From positions 20,880 to 84,879 of the forward strand of contig CAJQRD010000004.1 of the NCBI GenBank assembly GCA_905480605.1: a DNA stretch of 64,000 nucleotides. Reading direction: 5' to 3'. Both the position numbers and the translations under genes were made by a program. This DNA is from an uncultured Saprospiraceae bacterium. Lineage in GTDB: Bacteria > Bacteroidota > Bacteroidia > Chitinophagales > Saprospiraceae. The notes under the pieces were generated by a model that did no database searches, was not told the DNA's origin, and saw only the letters and a list, made by a program, of their open reading frames with translations. Positions 17,252 to 25,184 of this stretch are shown here, one piece after another (within the stretch, counting starts at the first letter, position 1; each line of letters opens with the position of its first letter).

Positions 17252-18709
17252 TTACAAATCCTTAAACATACCTGCTAAAGGATCTCTAAATACCATTTGG
17301 TGCTTTAGGATTTCCTTACTGATAACTTCAAATTCTGTTAACCCGTGCAATACAAATTCCATAAAAGCTGGAAGCATTTCGTCACTTACATTTTTTGATT
17401 CAACCAATTTTTTAAGACCCGGAACAGATTCTAAATCTTTAAGAAATGATTTTTGTGTTTCCTCGTTTATCAAATCGATGGAGTTTCCTGCTCCAAACCA
17501 TGCTCTTAAAGTTCCGTATGGATCCTTTTCATCAGTATTGATAGTACGTTCTGGATTAGGGAAATACTCAAGATATAATTTCTTGATAGCTGCACTCATT
17601 AGATGCAGTGCCACATTGTATGGTCCTTCTTGTTCTCCTTCATAAACCAATTCTACCTTTCCTGTAATTGAAGGAATGATTCCCCAAAAATCTGACAGTC
17701 TAGAAGTTCCTGTCTTCTCTTTGTTTTTAAGCATTCTTCTTTCAATGGTGCTGTATAGATTTTCCATTGCAGAAATACTCAACCTTGCAGAAACACCACT
17801 TTTTTCATCTATAAATTCACTTTCTCTGGCTTCAAAAACGATTGTTTCCAATAAGTCCTTGTGCAGTTCTGTAATTGTGATTTTTTTCTTTATGTCAGCA
17901 CTTACATTGATCTCTTGTGCGGTGATCTTTTTTGATATTTCAATAGTCTCAGGGTAGTGGGTTAGTATTTGACTTTCTATCCTGTCTTTAAGCGGTGTAA
18001 TGATAGATCCTCGATTTGTATAATCTTCAGGATTGGCTGTAAATACAAAAAGAATATCAAGTGGTAATCTCAATTTAAACCCTCTGATTTGAATGTCGCC
18101 TTCTTGTAGTATATTGAATAGAGACACTTGTATTCTTGCTTGTAAATCTGGCAGTTCATTCAACACAAAAATAGACCTGTGTGCTCTTGGAATTAAACCA
18201 TAATGAATTACGCGTGGATCAGAATAAGGTAGCTTAAGTGTTGCAGCTTTTATAGGATCCACATCACCTACCAAATCAGCGATGCTAACATCAGGAGTTG
18301 CTAATTTCTCAACATATCTTTCATCTCTATGTAACCACTCTATTTTTGTTTTGTCACCATCCTTAGTTATTGTATCTATAGCGGATGTTGACAACGGGTT
18401 AAGTGGATCGTCATTAAGTTCAGAACCTGCTATAACAGGAATGTACTCATCAAGTAAACCGGTTGTTTGTCTCGCAATTCTAGTCTTGGCCTGACCTCTC
18501 AGACCAAGTAAAAGTATGTTGTGCTTAGACAGCAATGCACGTTCTAAATCAGGCAGAACAGTATCCTCGAAACCTAGTATACCAGTATAGTTCGACGTTT
18601 TGCTACCCAGTTGTTCTATGAGATTATCTCTAACTTCTTCTTTGATACTTTTAGATTTGTAACCAGATTTCTTTAGGTCACCTAATGTTTTTATTTTCGT
18701 TATATCCAT
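17252..18709 (-). CDS. MoxR/Mg-chelatase-like AAA+ ATPase
   Basis: A 485-residue AAA+ protein resembling the ChlI/MoxR clade. Walker A is GLRGQAKT (69-76). The Walker B strand is SIFVLNEL (179-186), with Asn-Glu instead of Asp-Glu. A sensor-1 'LFVFTANPEDY' and an arginine-finger region 'PLKDRIESQILTHYP' follow. Such ATPases usually work with a VWA-domain partner as a chaperone pair that inserts cofactors or remodels proteins. The partner gene lies directly upstream (18749-19858) with a 39-base gap. The target is unknown. The C-terminal 150 residues match nothing I know by name. Confidence 0.85.
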   Translation of the reverse strand: MDITKIKTLGDLKKSGYKSKSIKEEVRDNLIEQLGSKTSNYTGILGFEDTVLPDLERALLSKHNILLLGLRGQAKTRIARQTTGLLDEYIPVIAGSELNDDPLNPLSTSAIDTITKDGDKTKIEWLHRDERYVEKLATPDVSIADLVGDVDPIKAATLKLPYSDPRVIHYGLIPRAHRSIFVLNELPDLQARIQVSLFNILQEGDIQIRGFKLRLPLDILFVFTANPEDYTNRGSIITPLKDRIESQILTHYPETIEISKKITAQEINVSADIKKKITITELHKDLLETIVFEARESEFIDEKSGVSARLSISAMENLYSTIERRMLKNKEKTGTSRLSDFWGIIPSITGKVELVYEGEQEGPYNVALHLMSAAIKKLYLEYFPNPERTINTDEKDPYGTLRAWFGAGNSIDLINEETQKSFLKDLESVPGLKKLVESKNVSDEMLPAFMEFVLHGLTEFEVISKEILKHQMVFRDPLAGMFKDL

Positions 18710-18748
18710 GTCTTTTCTCTGCTTATTCTGAATAAATTCTGTTCTGAT

Positions 18749-19858
18749 TTAGTTTCTTTTTTTACGTTTATTTTCCTTATAATCCATAAAAATAAATTCA
18801 CCCAATCCTTTTAAGGAGCTGTAAAATGCCTTACCGTTGTTTGCTCTTGTAAATTGATCTACAAACTGTACCAAATAAGGATCACGTGCGATCATAAATG
18901 TGGTTATTGGAATATTTAACTTACGGGCTTTTACGGCAAGACCTAATGTTCTATTTAGGATTTTACGATCCAAACCGAAAGCATTTTTATAGTACTTTTT
19001 TCCTTTTTTTATACATGTTGGTTTACCATCCGTAATCATCATTATTTGTTTGTTCGGATTCTTACGTCTTCGCAATATGTTCATGGCCAGCTCTAGTCCT
19101 GCGACTGTATTGGTATGGTATGGCCCAACCTCCAAGTATGGTAGATCTTTAATTTCAATTTGCCATGCATCATTTCCAAAAACTATAATGTCAAGACTGT
19201 CTTTTGCATAGCGTGTAGTAATAAGTTCAGACAATGCCATGGCTACTTTCTTGGCTGGTGTAATTCTATCTTCTCCATAAAGAATCATAGAGTGAGAGAT
19301 ATCAATCATTAAGACTGTACTTGTTTGTGTTTGAAAGAAAGTTTCGTGCACCTCCAGATCATCTTGAGTCAATTGAAAGTTATCTAGGCCGTGGTTTATT
19401 TGAGCGTTTTTTAATGATTCCGAAATTGATATTTTGTCCAGTTTATCACCAAATTCAAAGGGTTTTAATTCTGATGTAAATTCATCTCCTTGTCCTGATG
19501 ACTTCGTATTGTGTTTTCCGGGTTTTGATTTTTTTAGCTGATCAAAAATATCATCTAAAGCATGTCTTCTCAGGTTGACTTCCAGTTTACGCGTAGGTTG
19601 CATGCCTCCTCTGCCTTTTCCTTCACTGTCTTTGCTAATGTATCCTTTATCTTTTAAATCTTGGATAAAGTCAGCAACCCCATAGTTGTCATCTGTGAAT
19701 TTATGTTCTTGGTCTATTTGAGTCAACCATGAAAGTGCTTCAGCAACGTCACCAGAGGTATGGATAAGCAATTCCTGGAACAACTTAAGCATATCCTCAA
19801 ACGGATCTCTCTGTATCTTATTGATATAAGAGGTAAATCTCCAACCCTTCATTCCCAT
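18749..19858 (-). CDS. VWA-domain protein, partner of AAA+ ATPase
   Basis: A 369-residue protein. An N-terminal helical region (about 1-110) precedes a VWA domain with an intact MIDAS: DISHS (186-190), a Thr in the RITPAKK loop region, and ITDGKPT. Such cytoplasmic VWA proteins pair with MoxR/ChlI ATPases, and the Mg2+ site binds acidic ligands. The frame is open to a TTG at 19897, but the ATG at 19858 is chosen because AGGA lies 6 bases before it and the family start (MKGWRF-like) follows. First gene of the pair. Confidence 0.87.
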   Translation of the reverse strand: MGMKGWRFTSYINKIQRDPFEDMLKLFQELLIHTSGDVAEALSWLTQIDQEHKFTDDNYGVADFIQDLKDKGYISKDSEGKGRGGMQPTRKLEVNLRRHALDDIFDQLKKSKPGKHNTKSSGQGDEFTSELKPFEFGDKLDKISISESLKNAQINHGLDNFQLTQDDLEVHETFFQTQTSTVLMIDISHSMILYGEDRITPAKKVAMALSELITTRYAKDSLDIIVFGNDAWQIEIKDLPYLEVGPYHTNTVAGLELAMNILRRRKNPNKQIMMITDGKPTCIKKGKKYYKNAFGLDRKILNRTLGLAVKARKLNIPITTFMIARDPYLVQFVDQFTRANNGKAFYSSLKGLGEFIFMDYKENKRKKRN

Positions 19859-19903
19859 AGACTGTCCTTTTATCGGTGAGCAATATAATATAGCCAAAAT
19901 AGA

Positions 19904-19932
19904 AAAACCTTAAGCTAAACGCTTAAGGTTTT
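19904..19932 (-). terminator. Terminator of coiled-coil gene
   Basis: A perfect 12-bp stem, AAAACCTTAAGC / GCTTAAGGTTTT, with loop TAAAC. On the minus strand the stem ends in a T-run. It lies between the coiled-coil gene stop and the VWA gene start, so it separates their transcripts. Confidence 0.8.
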
Positions 19933-19977
19933 CTAATGTTTATATTTTTAAGTAAAATTTACCGAAGTAAATGTTTC

Positions 19978-20949
19978 TTACTTTAATCTGAATGCACCAT
20001 TTCCAACATTAAAACCATTTTCAAATATTTCTACTTTATAGTTTCCTTTGATCAATTTGAAATTTGGTCTCCAATCTAAACATGCATCTAAATCAGCATT
20101 GTTATAAGTTACAGTGCCAGAAGCTGTGTATCTTTCAGTATCTCCAGTTAATTTGTTTGTAATTGAACTAGATCCCAATTCTTCAACATATAATACTTCA
20201 CCAGATGGTGATGTATATCTTATATAGAATTCTTTTTCCCCTGCTGGTGTAACCATGTTTGTTTCAGTTTTGAAACAAACTCTGAGCATTTCAACCTTCT
20301 TAGCCCTTGATTTTTCTTTAACAGATCCGTCATCTCTAACATCATACCCTTTAACTTCCAACCAGTTGATTTTAATAGATTCGGCCATGTCTACTTTTAC
20401 TGAAAGTTTATCATTTGACTTTGCCAATTCTTCAGTTTGGCCCGCCAAAAGTGTTCTAACTGAATCTAAATTTGTAATTCTCTTTCTATTAATCAATGCT
20501 TCTGCATTTAAAGTCTCGTTTTGAGAAGTTAATGTGGTGTTGTGTGAAGCTAAAGATTCATTAGTTGCTATCAGATTGTTGATGTCCAACACATATTGAT
20601 TTGCCATTTTTGTTAAATTGGCCACTTCTTTTCTTGCTTTACCTAATTCTCTTTCTGACCAGATCAAACCACTGATTCTCTTCTTTTGTTTGCCCAATTC
20701 ATCTTTTTGAGAATCGATCAACTCGTTCAGTTCTTGATTACTTCCTCTAAGATCTTCTAAATCCTGTAAAGCTGACTCATAATTTTGGTCCAACTCCGTG
20801 TGTACTTTCTCTAATTCTAAAAAGGCTTGCTTTTTCTCATTCAATTCACCTTTCAAACTTGAATTTGACATCAATAAGTAGCCTACTGCACCTATTAAAA
20901 GTAAGAAAGCAATGATGCTGAACATCGAGAGATTATTTGATTTGCTCAT
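19978..20949 (-). CDS. Membrane-anchored coiled-coil protein
   Basis: A 323-residue protein with one N-terminal membrane helix (about 9-27, FSIIAFLLLIGAVGYLLM) and a long coiled coil (about 30-190, Leu/Glu/Lys/Asn heptads). A C-terminal beta-rich domain (about 200-323) contains ARAKK..MLRVCFKTETN and KLIKGNYKVEIFENGFNVGNG. It is probably anchored in the inner membrane with the coiled coil in the periplasm. The ATG at 20949 is preferred over an in-frame GTG at 20970. Not recognised as a named family; a structural or cell-division-type role is possible but unsupported. Confidence 0.75.
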   Translation of the reverse strand: MSKSNNLSMFSIIAFLLLIGAVGYLLMSNSSLKGELNEKKQAFLELEKVHTELDQNYESALQDLEDLRGSNQELNELIDSQKDELGKQKKRISGLIWSERELGKARKEVANLTKMANQYVLDINNLIATNESLASHNTTLTSQNETLNAEALINRKRITNLDSVRTLLAGQTEELAKSNDKLSVKVDMAESIKINWLEVKGYDVRDDGSVKEKSRAKKVEMLRVCFKTETNMVTPAGEKEFYIRYTSPSGEVLYVEELGSSSITNKLTGDTERYTASGTVTYNNADLDACLDWRPNFKLIKGNYKVEIFENGFNVGNGAFRLK

Positions 20950-21084
20950 TATTGTATTTTTAGTTGACACAAATATCTATTTAAAGACGCACATATAAAA
21001 GCTTCTTTCTTGAAATTAGGTGATTACTTCTATGTCTTTTTTTCATTATATAGTTGAATACCCTTGTATATAACAACTCTAAGT

Positions 21085-21864
21085 ATGAAAAAATTGAATT
21101 CTAAGGTAGAAAATATTTCTCAAATCCTATTTATTGATATAGAAACAAGTGCTTTGTCACCCAATTATAAAGAACTTAGCCCTGATGATCAAAAATATTG
21201 GGATATTAAGACCAATCAACTTAAACGACCTAGTGACAGCGATTTTGGCACATCAAAAGATGTTTTTTATATTAAGAGAGCTGGTATTTATGCTGAATTT
21301 TCAAGAATAGTTTGTATTTCAATTGGATATATTGATGTTATTTCAAAGCACAAGGCATTTATTATTACCAAATCCTTTTTTAATCTTATTGAGAGTAAAC
21401 TATTACATGAGTTCTCTGAGTTCTTGCAAGAAAAGTCTGTCAGCACTGACATTGCTTTTTTGTGTGGGCACAATATAAAGGAGTTCGATATTCCATTTAT
21501 ATGCAGAAGAATGATTGTCAATAATATTATACTCCCGGATTTATTAATGATATCTGGTAAAAAACCATGGCAGATTCCATTCATATTAGATACTTTGGAT
21601 ATGTGGAAATTTGGTGATTATAAAAATTACATATCCCTGGATTTGCTTTGTACTATATTTAATATTTCGAGTCCCAAAGAAGAAATATCTGGTTCAGAAG
21701 TTCATGATTATTTCTGGTTCAAAAAGCAATATTCTGCAATTTGTCACTATTGTGAATTAGATGTTTTTTCAACTGCAATGGTCTACTTAAGATTGAGGCA
21801 AGTATGTCTAAAGTTGGATGTAGAACACAAGAGTAAAACGAAATATGTAGACTTTAAGATTTGA
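21085..21864 (+). CDS. DEDDy 3'-5' exonuclease (PolB-like)
   Basis: A 259-residue predicted exonuclease of the DnaQ-like fold. Exo I is FIDIETSAL (Asp and Glu), Exo II is HNIKEFDIPF and Exo III is YCELDVFSTAMVYLR (Y-X3-D), so all four acidic residues are present. This matches the 'predicted PolB exonuclease-like 3'-5' exonuclease' family common in Bacteroidota, which is free-standing, without a polymerase domain. A role in DNA repair or proofreading is inferred. The ATG at 21085 is chosen; the open frame begins at a TTG (21064). Confidence 0.85.
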   Translation: MKKLNSKVENISQILFIDIETSALSPNYKELSPDDQKYWDIKTNQLKRPSDSDFGTSKDVFYIKRAGIYAEFSRIVCISIGYIDVISKHKAFIITKSFFNLIESKLLHEFSEFLQEKSVSTDIAFLCGHNIKEFDIPFICRRMIVNNIILPDLLMISGKKPWQIPFILDTLDMWKFGDYKNYISLDLLCTIFNISSPKEEISGSEVHDYFWFKKQYSAICHYCELDVFSTAMVYLRLRQVCLKLDVEHKSKTKYVDFKI

Positions 21865-22118
21865 GATGATTACTTTTTTTATGATAATCAGACTGTGAAG
21901 CAACTTTAAAAGTTGTTTCCTATTGGAAGCATTATAGAATATTTTTAATATAAATGTTACATTTTATATCTGAATAAGTTGAATCAACTATGATAGAAAA
22001 TTGATCAATTGTGCAGCATCTACTTTACTTAAATGAAGGAGGAATATTGAAAAATAAAATTAAATAAAAAATAATATGGGCTTATTAAAATTATTTTTTA
22101 GCCTAAAAAACGTAATTT
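21865..22118. other. Intergenic region after exonuclease gene
   Basis: AT-rich. A weak hairpin CAACTT-TAA-AAGTTG (about 21900-21914) followed by TTT could terminate the exonuclease gene. Nothing else was seen before the universal stress promoter. Confidence 0.4.
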
Positions 22119-22148
22119 TTTGCTTATTAATAAATTATTATATTTTTG
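22119..22148 (+). promoter_or_regulatory. Promoter of universal stress gene pair
   Basis: TTTG (22119-22122), an 18-base spacer, then TATTTTTG (22141-22148), matching the Bacteroidota consensus. It lies 50 bases before the first ATG. Confidence 0.5.
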
Positions 22149-22198
22149 AAATGATTGATTAGAATATTAGTTTCCACTTACTTTTGAAAATTTTAAAG

Positions 22199-23016
22199 AT
22201 GCATAAAATTCTTATCCCAACTGATTTTTCTCCCGTTGCTGACAATGCTTTGAGTTATGCAATAGGAATCGCTGCCAAATTTAAAAGCGAACTCTTATTA
22301 TACAATGTTTATTCGATGAATAAAAGAATAGATTACGACTGGGATTTTCCGGAGAATGAACAACCATTTGTAAAGAATATTGAACGCAAAATGAATTTTA
22401 CCAAAAAAAATTCATGGAAAAGATAACAGAAAAAGAACTTTCGATTGAAACGAGAATAGAGGAGTGTCATATTTATTCCTTGTTTAGTCAAATAGCTACG
22501 GACAATGATATTAACTTAATTGTAATGGGCAGTAAAGGTGCTTCAGGGTTAGAGAAAGTTATTTTTGGAAGCGTTGCAGGATCTGCGTTGGACTTAGCGG
22601 AAGTGCCCGTTTTAGTTGTTCCGCCGAATTATTCTCTTAATTCTCTGAAGCATATTGTTTTAGCTATCGATCAAAATGAAGTCGCAAAAAATGTACTTTT
22701 ACCTCTTCAAAAAATGGTCTCTATGTTTGGTGCTAAAGTAACCATTCTCTATGTAGATAAAGGTTCAAATAAAGAGAGAGAAAAGAATATGGATCTATCT
22801 CTAAAAGATGTGGAAACAACTTATCGTGAAGTGCCAATGTCTAAAAATATAAATGAAACTATAAATGAATTTATAGAAACAAATAATTGTGATTTGCTTT
22901 GCATGGTAAGACGTGAGAAAGGTTTTTTTGAAACTCTTTTTCAGAAAAGTATTATAAAGGATCAAGTTTACAAGAGCAATATCCCACTATTAGTTTTACC
23001 TGAATTTATTAAATAA
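22199..23016 (+). pseudogene. Tandem-domain universal stress protein, frameshifted
   Basis: A two-domain UspA protein split by a -1 frame change in an A8 tract (22403-22410). The first frame (22199-22426) gives MHKILIPTDFSPVADNALSYA and stops shortly after the A-run. The second frame (through an ATG at 22414) continues with the rest of domain 1, including the ATP-binding G-2X-G-9X-G-S motif (GSKG...FGS), and all of domain 2. Restoring one A (A9) or slipping -1 gives about 272 residues, close to the 283 of the intact neighbour. Either a pseudogene, a sequencing error in a homopolymer, or expression through slippage on AAAAAAAA. Confidence 0.8.
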
Positions 23017-23164
23017 TTTAATTGCTTTGTTAAACTAAACACATTTTGTTTAGATATCCGAAAAAGAAAACTATGGAAATAATTATTTCAAAAAAGTACA
23101 TTTATAGAGATGGTTTGTTAATTCAATTTCCGTTATTTAATATAAATAGCAAAAAATAATATTT

Positions 23165-24016
23165 ATGAAAAGAACATCTAACATTTTAGTGCCAATTGAT
23201 TTTTCACCTTGTTCAGAAAACGCATTAGCATTTGCTATACAATTGTCTGATAAAATCAAAGCAAATTTATTACTGTTAAATGTACCTCATCTGGATGTAA
23301 GTAAAATGGAAAATCCTATTTCTGCTTCACGTGAAGTTGAGGAAAAAATTAGATATTCAAAAAAACGTATTGTTGAAGTTTTTAATAAAGTCGCAGAAAG
23401 TGTCCATGCAACTCTTGATGAGGTTCCATCATTTATAACAAATATTGAAATTGGTAAAGTTGAAGTTACAATAAGCGAGGTGGCTGTAAGAAATAAAGCT
23501 GATTATATAGTAATGGGAACACAAGGTGAGAATAGCACTTTAGATAAATACTTGGGTAGTGTAGCATCCAATGTATTGAAAAATTCGCCTTGCTCAGTGA
23601 TTGTAGTGCCTAAAAAATCTAAATTTATAAAGAAAGCAGCAATCGCTTATGCTACTGATTTTTCAGAAGCTGACCCATTTGAAATATGGAAGACAATAAA
23701 ATTATTTAAACCATTTCAACCAGAAATAAAATGTGTTCATTTCAATCAGAATCAAGATAATAATGATGCTAAAATTAAGGAGTTAGAGTTTTACTTCTCA
23801 GAAACTGCTCCTGAATTAAAAGTAGAATTTTATGACTTGCCAGTTAATGACAAGGTTGAGGATATGAATGACTTTATTGATGATCATAATATTACGATGT
23901 TGGTCATGTATAAGCCTAAGCGCACTTTCTTTGAATCCATTTTTCATGAAAGTTATACTCAGAAAATGGCTAAGCGCACAACTATTCCACTGCTGGTTTT
24001 AAAGGAAAAAAACTAA
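23165..24016 (+). CDS. Tandem-domain universal stress protein
   Basis: A 283-residue cytoplasmic protein with two UspA domains (about 1-150 and 155-283). Domain 1 starts ILVPIDFSPCSENALAFA and has the full ATP-binding motif G-2X-G-9X-G-S (GTQG ENSTLDKYL GS). Domain 2 is degenerate in this motif. UspA proteins respond to starvation and stress. Paralogous to the frameshifted gene 150 bases upstream, so probably a tandem duplication; shared transcription is possible. Confidence 0.92.
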   Translation: MKRTSNILVPIDFSPCSENALAFAIQLSDKIKANLLLLNVPHLDVSKMENPISASREVEEKIRYSKKRIVEVFNKVAESVHATLDEVPSFITNIEIGKVEVTISEVAVRNKADYIVMGTQGENSTLDKYLGSVASNVLKNSPCSVIVVPKKSKFIKKAAIAYATDFSEADPFEIWKTIKLFKPFQPEIKCVHFNQNQDNNDAKIKELEFYFSETAPELKVEFYDLPVNDKVEDMNDFIDDHNITMLVMYKPKRTFFESIFHESYTQKMAKRTTIPLLVLKEKN

Positions 24017-24042
24017 TGTGATTTAAAGGCAATAGAGATTTT

Positions 24043-24276
24043 TTGACTTCAATAGTATTAAGTAAATTGGAAAATCTTGAAAACAAAAGTCTGAAGGAAA
24101 CAAATTCAATTCCTAGATTCAAGCATATACCCCAAAATAAAACTGAAAGGTCTAACACTATAAAAGAGACCTGGGGAAGTAAATTACAAATGATTTTAAT
24201 TATTACAATATTGATTTCAATTCCAATTTTAACAGTAATAGGGGCAATCCAAGTCATTAAGTGGGTTATGAATTGA
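24043..24276 (+). CDS. Putative small single-pass membrane protein
   Basis: A 77-codon frame starting at TTG (no ATG before residue 50), beginning 26 bases after the universal stress gene. The N-terminal 45 residues are polar. Residues about 48-72 form a clear membrane helix (MILIITILISIPILTVIGAIQ), followed by VIKWVMN. The pattern is that of a real tail-anchored protein, but the weak start and lack of a known family make it uncertain. Confidence 0.4.
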   Translation: MTSIVLSKLENLENKSLKETNSIPRFKHIPQNKTERSNTIKETWGSKLQMILIITILISIPILTVIGAIQVIKWVMN

Positions 24277-24406
24277 ATATAAACTCAATGTATTTCAAAT
24301 AGTCTTCTTTCTATCTTCTAGTCTGTATTCGTAATTGGATGCTAAGGTACTGGTCAAATCACTCCAATTCATAACAAATCAACTCTATAATTTCAATAAT
24401 AAAAGG

Positions 24407-24414
24407 TACTTTTG
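24407..24414 (+). promoter_or_regulatory. Probable -7 box of rpe
   Basis: TACTTTTG matches TAnnTTTG, 23 bases before the rpe ATG. No clear -33 element. Confidence 0.4.
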
Positions 24415-24437
24415 AGCTATATTTAACAATATACAAA

Positions 24438-25112
24438 ATGAATAAGCACTTAATTGCCCCTTCTATTTTAGCAGCTGATTATGGTCATTTAAACAAAGAT
24501 CTTGAAATGCTGAATAACTCTCAAGCTGATTGGGTGCATGTTGATGTTATGGACGGCGTTTTTGTACCTAATATATCCTTTGGCCAAATGTTAGTTAAAC
24601 AGATGCATAAGGTTTCAAAATTGCCATTGGATGTGCATTTAATGATAGTTGAACCTGAGAAATATGTTGAGTCATTTAAAGACTGTGGGGCTGATACCAT
24701 TACCTTTCATTTGGAGGCTACAAATCATGCTCACAGACTTGCTCAACATTTAAAGTCTATGGGTGTAAAAGCCGGTGTTGCCTTGAATCCTCAAACGAGT
24801 GTTCATAATTTAGATGATATATTGGAAGATGTTGACATGGTATGTTTGATGTCTGTCAATCCTGGATTCGGAGGGCAAAAGTTTATTTACAGAACATTGG
24901 ATAAAATCCGTAAACTCAAATCAAAAATAATTGAGCGAAATTTGGACGTAAAAATTGAAATTGATGGTGGGGTAGGATTACAAAATGCAGAAGTCATACT
25001 AAAAGCTGGGGCTGATGTATTGGTTGCTGGTAGCAGTGTATTTAAATCAGAAAATCCAAATCAAACAATTGAACGTTTAAAGGCGATTGAAATAAATAAT
25101 TTTGACATATAG
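24438..25112 (+). CDS. rpe: Ribulose-phosphate 3-epimerase
   Basis: Interconverts ribulose 5-phosphate and xylulose 5-phosphate in the pentose phosphate pathway. The 224-residue TIM barrel is complete. It has APSILAADYG, metal-ligand motifs HVDVMDG and LDVHLMI, MSVNPGFGGQKF, and the catalytic IEIDGGV near residue 175. Standard length. Monocistronic by spacing. Confidence 0.97.
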   Translation: MNKHLIAPSILAADYGHLNKDLEMLNNSQADWVHVDVMDGVFVPNISFGQMLVKQMHKVSKLPLDVHLMIVEPEKYVESFKDCGADTITFHLEATNHAHRLAQHLKSMGVKAGVALNPQTSVHNLDDILEDVDMVCLMSVNPGFGGQKFIYRTLDKIRKLKSKIIERNLDVKIEIDGGVGLQNAEVILKAGADVLVAGSSVFKSENPNQTIERLKAIEINNFDI

Positions 25113-25184
25113 GTCTGTTAAACCTTATTATTATACCATTTTATTTATTTCAACGTTACATTGCTTTCTACTAGATTCCTATTA

